A DNA stretch of 64,000 nucleotides. It comes from JBMOMT01 sp049324835 (GTDB taxonomy: Bacteria > Chloroflexota > Anaerolineae > CAYNKW01). This document shows positions 1-8,100 of the stretch, piece by piece. The first letter of the stretch is position 1, and each line of letters opens with the position of its first letter. The notes beneath the pieces were generated by a model. That model was not told the origin of the DNA, ran no database searches, and worked only from the letters and a program-made list of their open reading frames with translations. The DNA lies in contig JBMOMT010000043.1 of NCBI GenBank assembly GCA_049324835.1, positions 186,001-250,000 of the forward strand, in the 5' to 3' direction. Position numbers and translations under genes: made by a program.

Positions 1-180
1 GCCCGACGCATCCGGCCGCAGCTCCACCCGACCGCCGTTCTGCTCACAGTAAACGGAAGCCGGGTTGGGCATGTTGGCTTTGGGCGTTACTTCTGACGTC
101 GGTGTGTTGGGCCTGGAACTGCAAGACGCAGAAAACAGCATACCGATCAGCACGAACAGGGTAAACATTTGGCGGGTCAT
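1..180 (-). CDS. DUF333-type lipoprotein (partial)
   Basis: The gene runs off the left edge; 60 N-terminal residues are visible. It opens with a lipoprotein signal (MTRQMFTLFVLIGM, then a lipobox ending SASC), so the mature protein is probably lipid-anchored outside the membrane. After a short Thr/Pro-rich stretch comes NPASVYCEQNGGRVEL, the typical start of the small DUF333 domain (NPAS-x-YC-x3-GG), found in many secreted or lipid-anchored proteins of unknown role. The ATG at 180 is preceded by an AAGGAGG ribosome-binding site at about 183-189. The function is unknown and the C-terminal part cannot be judged. Confidence 0.7.
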   Translation of the reverse strand, partial: MTRQMFTLFVLIGMLFSASCSSRPNTPTSEVTPKANMPNPASVYCEQNGGRVELRPDASG

Positions 181-293
181 GTTAACCTCCTTGAATCAGG
201 TACTGGAAAACTCGGCGACTCTTTTGAAACGCACCCTTGCACTGTCTCTACCAATAGACGCTGGACGGTGGTGAGATGTTCCTGAGGCAGGGT

Positions 294-322
294 TTGACAA
301 GCCATGCTTTGTGTGTTAAGCT
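294..322 (+). promoter_or_regulatory. Probable sigma70 promoter for the URO-D-like gene
   Basis: TTGACA (294-299) lies 17 bases before TAAGCT (317-322), which has an extended TGn element. It sits about 120 bases upstream of the start at 446. The rest of the 181-445 gap shows nothing else I recognise. Confidence 0.4.
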
Positions 323-445
323 TGTGTCAGTCTGCCAGGTGGCCGAGTTTCAGAGGGCACGGCCTGCCGCTGGTACTCAGCCTGCGCAGCTCTTTGAAGC
401 GCTTTCCCTCTTTTACGAAAGCACCGTTGCCACGGAGGTTCAACG

Positions 446-1501
446 ATGAACGGTCGCGAGCGTGTGCTCATTGCCCTGGACGGCGGCCAGCCCGACCGCC
501 TGCCCTGCGCCCTCAACTTTTACCGCGTCGAAATCGAGGAACTGGCCCCCTCGGAGGCCTACCGCGACGATCTGGTGGACGTGCAGTTTGTGCGTTTTGC
601 GCCCTCGCCGGAAGAAAAAGAGTTGCGCCGGCTGGCCCACCCCTACTCGCCCGACACCCGTCTGGGCACGCCAGACCAGATCGGCACCTACGTCCGTTGG
701 GATTATCACCCCCAGACCCCCGCTCAGCGTAATCCGCTGGCCCAGGCCCGCTCACTGAAGGACCTGCAGGACTTTCCCTTTCCCGATACCCGCTCGCCCT
801 ACCACGTCGAAGGACTGGCCCGCCAGGTGCAGCAACTCCACGCCCTCGGCCTGGCCGCCGGAGGCAACCTGCCCCACCTGGGCGGCGAGTTGTTCGAGGC
901 CGCCTGGCGGTTGCGCGGTCTGGAGAATTTTTTGTTAGACCTCATCGAGCGACCCGAATGGGCCGATTATCTGCTCGACCGCCTGGTCGAGTTGGCCCAA
1001 CGTAACGCCGAGACGCTGGCCCGCGCCGGCATCGACGTGCTGGCCCTCGACGACGACGTGGGCATGCCATGCACCATGATGATCAGCCCGGCCCACTGGC
1101 GCCGCTTCTTCAAGGCGCGCCTGGCAAGCATCATCCAGGCTGCGCGCGCCATCAAGCCCGATCTGCGGGTTGTCTTTCACAGCGACGGCTACTTTGAGCC
1201 CATCTTGCCCGACCTGATCCAGATCGGTGTCAACGGCATCAACCCCCTCCAGCCCGATCACATGGATGCGGTGCGTATCCGCCGGCAATATGGCCCCACG
1301 CTGGCGCTATGGGGCACAGTGGGTCATCAGACCACCTTTAGCTTTGCCAGACCCGACGACATCCGGCGGGAGGTCAAACAGCGCATCGAGACACTGGGCC
1401 GCGCCGGGCTGATCCTCTGCCCGGCCTACGACATCGACGAGCCGGACATCCCCTGGGCCAACATCGCCGCTTTCCTGGACGCCGTCCGCGCTTACGGCTG
1501 A
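446..1501 (+). CDS. Uroporphyrinogen decarboxylase-like (URO-D family) protein
   Basis: This 351-residue protein has the length and layout of the URO-D/MtaA/CmuA barrel family. It opens with NGRERVLIALDGGQPDRLP, where family members usually carry R-x-PDR-P, and ends with the family-like segment LCPAYDIDEPDIPW. Members either decarboxylate uroporphyrinogen III or transfer methyl groups to or from corrinoid proteins. Lone copies away from haem genes are more often of the corrinoid-methyltransferase or unknown type, and no haem gene is adjacent here. The ATG follows GGAGG at a normal distance. The next gene starts 7 bases after the stop, so the two are probably cotranscribed. The family is secure; the substrate is not. 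Confidence 0.75.
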   Translation: MNGRERVLIALDGGQPDRLPCALNFYRVEIEELAPSEAYRDDLVDVQFVRFAPSPEEKELRRLAHPYSPDTRLGTPDQIGTYVRWDYHPQTPAQRNPLAQARSLKDLQDFPFPDTRSPYHVEGLARQVQQLHALGLAAGGNLPHLGGELFEAAWRLRGLENFLLDLIERPEWADYLLDRLVELAQRNAETLARAGIDVLALDDDVGMPCTMMISPAHWRRFFKARLASIIQAARAIKPDLRVVFHSDGYFEPILPDLIQIGVNGINPLQPDHMDAVRIRRQYGPTLALWGTVGHQTTFSFARPDDIRREVKQRIETLGRAGLILCPAYDIDEPDIPWANIAAFLDAVRAYG

Positions 1502-1508
1502 ACGCACC

Positions 1509-2369
1509 ATGGTTCAGGACCAGAGCTCGGCCACGCACGCACTTCGGGAGCAAGTCGCCGCTGCCCTGGAGGCGGAGCGCCATCGTCTGGCCGGCTTGTT
1601 GCAGAGTAAGGTCATCGAACCGCTGGGCCTCTTGCTGGCCCAGGCCAATATCTATGAGCAATCGCTGACCACAGACCCCTCCACGCACATGGCGCTGTCG
1701 GTGTTGGTGAGCCTGGCCCGGCAGGTGCTCCAGCAGACGCGCGATCTGGCAGCCGATCTACACCCTGTCGTTCTGGAAACGCTGGGCCTGGAGCCTGCTC
1801 TGGAGACTCTGGCCGCCCAGGTCACACGCATCCACGGCCTGCGCGTCAGCCTGTCGCTTCAACGGCTGCCTGAGCGTCTGCCCCCTCCGGTCGAAGTGGC
1901 TCTCTTTCGAGTTGCCCAGGACGTGTTAGATCGCGCTGTCTGCCAGGCCCACGCTTCACAGGTTACCATTTGCCTGACGCAACACGCCGGGCAGATGCAT
2001 TTTAGCCTGAGCGACGACGGCCTGGCGGCGTTGGCCGCCGACGAGTTACTGCCCTGTCGCCAACGGATCGAGCAGTTGGGCGGCGCGGCTCAAATAAGCG
2101 TCGGCAGCCAGGGTGGGCTCGAACTACGAATTGGGTTAACCACCCGGCCGGCAATGCAATTGACGCCCCGCGAAATCGAGGTCGTTCAGTTGCTCACCCA
2201 AGGGCTGAGCAACAAAGCGATCGCCCATTCTCTGTCCATCAGTCCACGCACGGTCAACTTTCATCTGGACAACATCTACTCCAAAATGGGTGTCGGCTCG
2301 CGCACCGAGGCCGCCCTTGTGGCCCTGCGCCAGGGCTGGGTGCGCCCCAAGACGACCGATCCTGGTTGA
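1509..2369 (+). CDS. Degenerate NarL/DesK-type sensor fused to LuxR HTH
   Basis: The protein has 286 residues. Residues about 15-75 resemble the dimerisation helix of HisKA_3 kinases, but where the phospho-accepting His of the LHD motif should be there is Gln (LLQS, residues 30-33). Residues about 115-205 look like a worn HATPase domain: VALFRVAQDVLDRA stands in for the N-box, without the usual Asn, followed by LSDDG. From residue about 217 comes a textbook LuxR/GerE helix-turn-helix (LTPREIEVVQLL, then NKAIAHSLSISPRTVNFHL). This suggests a one-protein regulator in which a dead kinase module serves as a sensory or dimerisation domain for DNA binding. It follows the URO-D-like gene directly. 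The target genes are unknown. Confidence 0.7.
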   Translation: MVQDQSSATHALREQVAAALEAERHRLAGLLQSKVIEPLGLLLAQANIYEQSLTTDPSTHMALSVLVSLARQVLQQTRDLAADLHPVVLETLGLEPALETLAAQVTRIHGLRVSLSLQRLPERLPPPVEVALFRVAQDVLDRAVCQAHASQVTICLTQHAGQMHFSLSDDGLAALAADELLPCRQRIEQLGGAAQISVGSQGGLELRIGLTTRPAMQLTPREIEVVQLLTQGLSNKAIAHSLSISPRTVNFHLDNIYSKMGVGSRTEAALVALRQGWVRPKTTDPG

Positions 2370-2399
2370 ACGGACAGGTCACAACCGGTGATTTGCCCG

Positions 2400-2428
2400 T
2401 TCCCCCTGCCCCGGTGTTGTGTTACAAT
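2400..2428 (+). promoter_or_regulatory. Possible extended -10 promoter for cpaF-like gene
   Basis: TACAAT (2423-2428) with a TGn extension has only a weak -35 match (TTCCCC, 2400-2405). It lies 49 bases before the cpaF-like start. Much the same -10 context (TGTGTTACAATGG) recurs at the MFS promoter near 13033. Confidence 0.3.
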
Positions 2429-2477
2429 GGAGAAAAGACAAGCCGGGCGTTTGCCCTCGTCATTCAGGAGGAAGAAC

Positions 2478-3560
2478 ATGAACCAACGAACCTATCCCAA
2501 GGAGTTGGCTCCACTGGAGCTGTGGCTGAACGACCCAGAGGTCCAGGAGATCATGGTCAACGGCCACCAGAACGTCTATTTGGAGCGGCACGGGCAACTG
2601 GAAGAGGTGGCCAGCCCTTTTGGCAACGACGAGCAGGTGATGGCAGCCATCGACGCCATCGTCACGCCGCTGGGCCAGGTGGACGAATCGACGCCTTTTG
2701 TGGATGCCCGCCTGTCCGATGGCGCGCGTATCAACGCCGTCATCCCGCCCATTTCGCTGGTTGGGCCGGTGCTGACCATCCGCAAATTTTCCACCCACCC
2801 TCTGACACTCGAGGACCTGATCCGTTTCGGTGCATGGAGTCCCGAAATGGTCACGTTCTTGCAGGCCTGTGTGCGCGCCCGGCTCAACATCGTGGTGGCG
2901 GGCGGCGTCGGATCCGGTAAAACGACCGTCCTGAACGCCATCGCGGGGCTCATCCCATCGCAGGAGCGCATCATCACTGTCGAAAACGCCGCCGAGTTTC
3001 GATTGCCGGCCAGTCACAGGCACCTCATTCGCATGGAGAGCCGTCCGGCCAACATCGAGGGCAAAGGCGAAGTGACCGTCCGCGATCTGGTGATCAACAG
3101 CCTGCGCATGCGCCCCGATCGGCTCCTGGTGGGTGAAGTGCGCGGCCCGGAAGCCCTCGAGCTCTTTCAGGCCATCAACAACGGCCACGATGGCACCATG
3201 ATGACCATCCACGCCAGCAGTCCACGCGATGTGCTGCTGCGCCTGGAGACGATGACCACCATGGCCAACCTCTCGTTGCCCTTGCTGACCATCCGGCAGA
3301 TGATGGCCTCGGCCATCGACCTGATCACCTATCAGGAACGGCTGCGCGATGGCAAGCGCAGGATACTCAAAGTGACCGAGGTGGTGGGTATGCAAGGCGA
3401 TGTGGTCATGCTACAAGACATCTTTGAATTCCGTCAAACGGGCCTTCAAGAGGGGCAAATCAGCGGCTATCACACGGCTACCGGACACGTGCCCAAATGC
3501 CTCAACCACATCCGCAACAGCGGCATCGACCTGCCGATGGATCTGTTTACCCCACAGTGA
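2478..3560 (+). CDS. CpaF/TadA-family type II/IV secretion ATPase
   Basis: This 360-residue cytoplasmic ATPase powers assembly of Tad/Flp pili or a related secretion system. The Walker A motif GGVGSGKTT is at about residue 141-149, followed by the Asp-box region (ITVENAAEFRL), a MRPDRLLVGEVRGPEALELF Walker B segment and the His-box region GTMMTIHASSPRDVLLRLE, all typical of the CpaF subgroup. The ATG at 2478 is chosen because AGGAGGAAG precedes it, and family homology begins there. The usual partners (TadB, TadC, pilin) are absent on either side, so the gene is an orphan here. A CpaE-like receiver-ParA protein lies 13 kb away at the head of the chemosensory operon and may act in the same pilus system. 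Confidence 0.85.
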   Translation: MNQRTYPKELAPLELWLNDPEVQEIMVNGHQNVYLERHGQLEEVASPFGNDEQVMAAIDAIVTPLGQVDESTPFVDARLSDGARINAVIPPISLVGPVLTIRKFSTHPLTLEDLIRFGAWSPEMVTFLQACVRARLNIVVAGGVGSGKTTVLNAIAGLIPSQERIITVENAAEFRLPASHRHLIRMESRPANIEGKGEVTVRDLVINSLRMRPDRLLVGEVRGPEALELFQAINNGHDGTMMTIHASSPRDVLLRLETMTTMANLSLPLLTIRQMMASAIDLITYQERLRDGKRRILKVTEVVGMQGDVVMLQDIFEFRQTGLQEGQISGYHTATGHVPKCLNHIRNSGIDLPMDLFTPQ

Positions 3561-3620
3561 CGTGGCAAGCCTCGCCGCAGACAGGGGCGGGTCGCCTGCC
3601 CGCCCCTGCTGCGGGGTCGT

Positions 3621-5858
3621 TCAGGCTTCTCTGATGCTCAACAAACGCATGCCATTAAAAATCACCAACAGCGATGCACCCACATCGGCAAAGACGGCCA
3701 TCCACAGCGTGGCAATACCCAACAGTGCCAGGAGCACAAAGATAACCTTGATGCCCAGCGAAAAGGCCACGTTTTGCGCGATGATCCGCCGCGTGCGTTG
3801 GCCCAGCCTCACCGCCGCCGGCAGAGCAGATAGATCGTCGGCCATGAGCGCCACGTCGGCGGTTTCTAGCGCCGTGTCACTGCCCGCCCCCCCCATAGCG
3901 ATGCCCACCGTCGCCCGGGCCAGCGCCGGGGCATCGTTCACACCATCGCCCACCATGGCCAACTGGCCATATTCGGCCAGCAATTGCTCCACAACTTTTA
4001 CTTTTTGTTCTGGCAACAGGTTGGCCTGATAAGCATCCACGCCGACGGCAGCCGCTACTGCCTGGGCAGTGACCTGGTTATCGCCGGTCAGCATCACCGT
4101 GCGCCTGATGCCTGCCTTCTTGAGCGCCTCCATTACCTTTGGAACGCCCGGGCGCGGCGCATCGGCCACGGCAATATAACCCCGTACGCCGCGAGTGTCA
4201 TCGCGTACCACCATGACCGTCTGCCCGGCAGTCTGCGCGTCGTCGATGGCCTCACACAGCGGGCCGTGGTGACCTGGTTCCGGATCGGTGGCATGTATGT
4301 GGGCGTGAGAAGCCACCGTGATGGCGCGTCCGTTCACCAAACCTCGCACGCCGCGCCCGGTGACGGCCGTCACGGCCTCTGCCTCCGGCAGCCGGGAAGC
4401 CAGCTCCCGGGTTTTGGCCTCCTGCAAGACAGCGTGCGCCAGCGGATGCGTCGAGTGCCGTTCGATGGCAGCCGCATCGGCCAATACCTGCAAACAATCC
4501 GGGCAATCTTGCCACAGCGATCCCTGCCGATGCCCCGCACAGCCCACTCCCACTACCTGTGGCCGTCCCAGCGTGAGCGTGCCGGTTTTATCGAAGGCCA
4601 TCACCTTGAGCGCACCCAACGCTTCCAGGTGAGCTCCACCCTTGATCAACACTCCCAGCCGCGCCGCGCTGGTGATGGCGCTGACGATGCTCACCGGGGT
4701 CGAAATGACCAGCGCGCAGGGGCAGGCAATGACCAGCAGCACCAGCGCCTGGTAGAACCACACCCGAAACAACTGGGCAAACGCACCAACCCCGGCCAGC
4801 CACCCGATCAGCGGCGGCAAGAGCGCCACACCGGCCGCAACGGCGATCACCACCGGCGTATAGACGCGGGCAAAACGATCCACAAAACGCTGCGTGGGTG
4901 ATCGTTGCGCCTGGGCTTGTTCCACCATCTGAATGATGCGCGCCAGGGTCGTGTCGGCTGCCAGCCGAGAAACTCGCAGCGTGAGCGCACCCTGCCCGTT
5001 GACCGTGCCGGCAAACACCCTCTCGCCGGGTGATTTGTCTACCGGCACGCTTTCGCCTGTAATGGGAGCCTGGTTGACCGCCGATTGCCCACTCACCACC
5101 TGGCCGTCGGCGGGAATACGCTCGCCGGGCCGCACCCGTACCACATCGCCGATGTGCAGCGCTTCCACGGGCGCTCGTTCCTCGCGACCCTCGCGCATCA
5201 CCGTTGCCTGGCGAGGCGAGAGGGTCATCAGGCTTTGGATGGTATGGCGCGCGCGGGCCATGGTATGGCTCTCCAGCGTATTGCCCAGCGAAAAAAGAAA
5301 CATCGCCACCGCCCCCTCGGCCCACTCGCCGACGAGGACCGCGCCTGCGGCAGCGATTGTCATCAGGGCGTTCATGTCCAGCGAACGCGCGGCGCGCAGC
5401 GATGCCCATCCGGCCCTGGCGGTAAAAAAGCCACCCACCACGATCGCCGCCACATAGAACACCGCGCCCTGGCCCGGCGCCAGACCCGACAGACTCAGGC
5501 CAAACGCCAGGACGATCAGCAGGCCAGAAAGAGCTGTCGCCAGCTCACGACGACGATGCCACAACCGCTCTCGCCAACAAGTTGGGGGGGGCAGGTCGTC
5601 ATCGGCGCGGCGGGCAGTTTCGGAGCATAGATCGTAGCCCATGCTTTGGGCCACCTGCTCTACCCTCGCCCGGACGTTCATTCCATCCTGTGGCACCACC
5701 CGCAAGCGCGCCAGGGAAAAATTGAGCGCCACCTCGGCCACACCGTCGATGCGGAGCAGAGCCTCCTCCAGATGAGCGGCGCAATCGGCGCAATCCAGGC
5801 CCTTCACCTGGAAGAGTAATTCCGCGGGATGCGATGCTGGCATCGGTGTTTCCGACAT
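3621..5858 (-). CDS. zntA: Zn/Cd/Pb-translocating P-type ATPase
   Basis: A 745-residue P1B-type metal exporter. It has one N-terminal heavy-metal domain with the cysteine pair in LDCADC (residues about 21-26), six to eight membrane helices, the TGES actuator motif (APITGESVPVDK), the intramembrane metal site CPC (about residue 383) in a ZntA/CadA context (CPCALVISTPVSIVSA), the phosphorylation motif DKTGTLT (about 423) and the hinge GDGVNDAPALA. It pumps Zn(II), Cd(II) or Pb(II) out of the cytoplasm. The ATG at 5858 is preferred over an upstream GTG at 5903, since the latter abuts the repressor stop and the former has an AAAGG site. It is cotranscribed with the ArsR gene 45 bases upstream. 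Confidence 0.9.
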   Translation of the reverse strand: MSETPMPASHPAELLFQVKGLDCADCAAHLEEALLRIDGVAEVALNFSLARLRVVPQDGMNVRARVEQVAQSMGYDLCSETARRADDDLPPPTCWRERLWHRRRELATALSGLLIVLAFGLSLSGLAPGQGAVFYVAAIVVGGFFTARAGWASLRAARSLDMNALMTIAAAGAVLVGEWAEGAVAMFLFSLGNTLESHTMARARHTIQSLMTLSPRQATVMREGREERAPVEALHIGDVVRVRPGERIPADGQVVSGQSAVNQAPITGESVPVDKSPGERVFAGTVNGQGALTLRVSRLAADTTLARIIQMVEQAQAQRSPTQRFVDRFARVYTPVVIAVAAGVALLPPLIGWLAGVGAFAQLFRVWFYQALVLLVIACPCALVISTPVSIVSAITSAARLGVLIKGGAHLEALGALKVMAFDKTGTLTLGRPQVVGVGCAGHRQGSLWQDCPDCLQVLADAAAIERHSTHPLAHAVLQEAKTRELASRLPEAEAVTAVTGRGVRGLVNGRAITVASHAHIHATDPEPGHHGPLCEAIDDAQTAGQTVMVVRDDTRGVRGYIAVADAPRPGVPKVMEALKKAGIRRTVMLTGDNQVTAQAVAAAVGVDAYQANLLPEQKVKVVEQLLAEYGQLAMVGDGVNDAPALARATVGIAMGGAGSDTALETADVALMADDLSALPAAVRLGQRTRRIIAQNVAFSLGIKVIFVLLALLGIATLWMAVFADVGASLLVIFNGMRLLSIREA

Positions 5859-5903
5859 CGACACGACCTTTCTATCCTTCTTGAGGCCAGATGGCCGAGC
5901 CAC

Positions 5904-6257
5904 TCAGGTGTGACGAGCGTGGCTCAACCCTTGTTGAAAAAGCTCCCGGATGTGCTCGTCGTCCAGGGCGTAATAGATGTGTTTGCCCTCACGCCGATGG
6001 CGCACCACGCGCCATTCTCGCAGCAGTCGTAATTGGTGCGAAACAGCCGACGCCGTCATACCCAAACAGACCGCCAGATCACCCACACACAGCTCGGCGT
6101 GCACCAACGACGAGATGATGCGCACCCGGGTTGGATCCGCCAGCGCTTTAAAGGTCGAGGCCACCCGGCTGGCAAGAGAGTCGTTCAGCAGGCTTTCGAG
6201 AGCCTGGTGAACGCGGTCCGGGTCAAAAGTTTCATCCAGACAGCGATCATCATCCAT
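5904..6257 (-). CDS. ArsR/SmtB-family metal-responsive repressor
   Basis: A 117-residue winged-helix repressor of the SmtB/CadC/CzrA type, with ALADPTRVRIISSLVHAELC leading into the recognition region (DLAVCLGMTASAVSHQLRLL). The cysteine in ELCVGDL matches the ELCV-type metal site of CadC/CmtR-like sensors. It probably releases the operator when Zn, Cd or Pb binds, switching on the adjacent exporter. I start it at the ATG at 6257, with GAGGG upstream, rather than at an earlier in-frame start at 6290. The longer version would put the operator palindrome and -10 box inside the coding region. Confidence 0.88.
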   Translation of the reverse strand: MDDDRCLDETFDPDRVHQALESLLNDSLASRVASTFKALADPTRVRIISSLVHAELCVGDLAVCLGMTASAVSHQLRLLREWRVVRHRREGKHIYYALDDEHIRELFQQGLSHARHT

Positions 6258-6269
6258 GGCACCCTCACA

Positions 6270-6295
6270 AACATTTGAGCAAACGCTCAAATGTT
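6270..6295. promoter_or_regulatory. ArsR/SmtB operator palindrome
   Basis: A perfect inverted repeat with 11-base arms (AACATTTGAGC) separated by 4 bases. The TGAGC...GCTCA core spacing matches SmtB/CzrA operators. It overlaps the -10 box of the repressor promoter, so bound repressor should block RNA polymerase. Confidence 0.75.
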
Positions 6296-6319
6296 ATCAC
6301 GAACTGGCAAATTTGTCAA
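6291..6319 (-). promoter_or_regulatory. Promoter of arsR-zntA operon
   Basis: On the minus strand TTGACA (6319-6314) is 17 bases from TAACAT (6296-6291), and the -10 box lies within the operator palindrome. Confidence 0.65.
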
Positions 6320-6327
6320 GCCAACGC

Positions 6328-6356
6328 TTGACAATCTCTCTCAGATGCGGTACCAT
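6328..6356 (+). promoter_or_regulatory. Promoter of AcnX-IPK operon
   Basis: TTGACA (6328-6333) is 17 bases from TACCAT (6351-6356). It is back-to-back with the metal-exporter promoter; the two -35 boxes form a 9-base-arm inverted repeat (6313-6321 and 6326-6334). Confidence 0.6.
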
Positions 6357-6418
6357 TGAACCAAAAGTGTCACGCCATTCGTCGGGCTGCCCCGGTGGCG
6401 TAAGATCGGGAGTGTCTC

Positions 6419-7693
6419 ATGCGTCTGACGACTGAAGAACAGGCCATGCTCGACGGTGAGTATGGGCCTGGGGTGAAAAAAGGAATCGAGATCGTCGTTG
6501 CTCTGGGCCAGATCTATGGCGCGGAGGATCTGGTGCCCGTGAGCAGTGTGCAGGTCGCCGGAGTGAGTTACAAGAACCTGGGTGATGCCGGCGTGGCTTT
6601 TTTGCGCGATTGGTCCGGACAGGGCGCCCGTGTGCGAGTGCCCACCACGCTCAATCCGGCAGGCATGGATCTGCAAGACTGGCGGAAACAGGGTATACCG
6701 GCCGATTTTGCCCACAAGCAGATGGCGGTCATCGAGGCATTTGCCAGCATGGGCGTGACGACCACCTGCACCTGTACCCCCTACCTGGTGGCCCACGAGC
6801 CGGATTTTGGGCAACACCTGGCCTGGGCAGAATCGTCGGCGGTGTCGTATGCCAACTCGGTGCTCGGTGCACGCACCAACCGCGAAGGTGGTCCCAGCGC
6901 GTTGGCGGCGGCTATTGCCGGGCGCACGGCTCGCTTTGGCCTGCATCTGGACGAGAATCGTTTGGCCGGTTTCGTGGTCGATGTGCGCTGCCCCTTGCGC
7001 ACCGTGGCCGATTTCGGCGCGTTGGGTTATCTGGTGGGCCAACGCGTGCGCAGAGGCATTCCCTTTTTTCAGAACGTGGCCGAACCGCTGCTCGACTTGC
7101 CGCAGGATTTTAGCCTGCCGGTGTACCAACACACCGGTCTGGCCGATGCCGCCGTAGACCGACTCAAGGCCCTGGGCGCAGCGATGGCCGCTTCCGGGGC
7201 GGTGGCGCTCTACCATATAGAAGGCATCACCCCGGAGGCCATTCGTGGCAACGTGGTGGCAAATAGCGCCGAACAGGTGACGATCCACTCACTCGATGAG
7301 GCTTATGCGGCTCTCAACCACAACGTAGACCGGATCGATTTCGTGAGCATCGGCTGTCCCCACGCCTCGCTGGAGGAAATCCGCCAGATAGCCGGGGGCG
7401 TGAACGGGCAACACCTCGAGGCAACGCTCTGGGTTGCCACCGCAGGTGACACCAAACACCTGGCTGCCGAGCGGGGCTGGGTGCAGATCATCGAGCGGGC
7501 CGGAGGCCTGGTGGTGGCGGATACCTGTATGGTGGTGGCCCCGGTAGACGAGTTGGGCTTTCGCACACTGGCAACCAACGCCGGCAAAGCGGCTTTTTAT
7601 TCGCCCGCTCATTCCAGATTGGCCGTGCGTTTTGGCTCGCTGGAGCGATGCATCCGGGCGGCCATCAGTGGTCGCTGGGGAGACACAGAGTGA
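6419..7693 (+). CDS. Aconitase X large subunit (probable phosphomevalonate dehydratase)
   Basis: This 424-residue protein is the catalytic AcnX (DUF521) subunit. Three iron-sulfur ligand regions are visible: TTTCTCTPYLVAHEP, IGCPHASLEEI and VADTCMVV. In archaea, AcnX dehydrates (R)-5-phosphomevalonate to trans-anhydromevalonate 5-phosphate; in some bacteria other AcnX types dehydrate cis-3-hydroxyproline. Here the small subunit and isopentenyl phosphate kinase follow with overlapping ends, which favours the mevalonate role. The ATG lies 5 bases after GGGAG, and a good promoter is upstream. The family call is secure; the pathway assignment is inferred from context. Confidence 0.85.
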   Translation: MRLTTEEQAMLDGEYGPGVKKGIEIVVALGQIYGAEDLVPVSSVQVAGVSYKNLGDAGVAFLRDWSGQGARVRVPTTLNPAGMDLQDWRKQGIPADFAHKQMAVIEAFASMGVTTTCTCTPYLVAHEPDFGQHLAWAESSAVSYANSVLGARTNREGGPSALAAAIAGRTARFGLHLDENRLAGFVVDVRCPLRTVADFGALGYLVGQRVRRGIPFFQNVAEPLLDLPQDFSLPVYQHTGLADAAVDRLKALGAAMAASGAVALYHIEGITPEAIRGNVVANSAEQVTIHSLDEAYAALNHNVDRIDFVSIGCPHASLEEIRQIAGGVNGQHLEATLWVATAGDTKHLAAERGWVQIIERAGGLVVADTCMVVAPVDELGFRTLATNAGKAAFYSPAHSRLAVRFGSLERCIRAAISGRWGDTE

Positions 7694-8100
7694 ACGGTAG
7701 AGACAGAGTAACGCTGACGGGTCGGGTCATCAAGGCCGGGCAGGCGCGTGGCCTGGCTCTGGTTTCACCGGAGCCCATCGGCTTTTTCGGCGGCGTCGAT
7801 CCGGATACAGGGGTGATCGTAGAGTCCGGACACCCTTTGCTGGGCCAGGCGGTGGCGGGCCGGGTGTTGATTTTTCCCACCGGCAAGGGCAGCACAGTGG
7901 GTTCTTATACGCTCTATCGCCTGGTGCAGAACAGGCTCGGTCCGGCGGCCATCATCAACGCCGAGAGTGAACCGATCGTGGCCGTCGGCGCCATCATCAG
8001 TGATATCCCGATGCTGGATCAGGTGGACATCGGGCGTTTTGTCACCGGCGACATGGTAAAAGTGGACAACGGGACGGTGTACATTGAGCCGGTCGAGTGA
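7690..8100 (+). CDS. Aconitase X small subunit (DUF126; probable phosphomevalonate dehydratase)
   Basis: A 136-residue partner of the AcnX large subunit, carrying the swivelling domain that completes the active site. The glycine-rich signature FPTGKGSTVGSYTLYRL contains the catalytic Ser region, and the C-terminal segment VDIGRFVTGDMVKVD is also family-typical. I start it at GTG 7690, which overlaps the TGA of the large subunit in a GTGA arrangement, so translation is probably coupled. With its partner it should form a heterodimer with a 4Fe-4S cluster at the interface. Confidence 0.85.
   Translation: MNGRDRVTLTGRVIKAGQARGLALVSPEPIGFFGGVDPDTGVIVESGHPLLGQAVAGRVLIFPTGKGSTVGSYTLYRLVQNRLGPAAIINAESEPIVAVGAIISDIPMLDQVDIGRFVTGDMVKVDNGTVYIEPVE

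Noticed and set aside
2460..3395. A 311-codon minus-strand frame opposite cpaF
   Set aside because: It lies wholly within a gene having Walker A and B motifs on the plus strand and shows no domain of its own.
6418..7693. A true aconitase or 3-isopropylmalate dehydratase
   Set aside because: The cysteine pattern and length match AcnX/DUF521, and the small subunit is DUF126, not an aconitase swivel domain.
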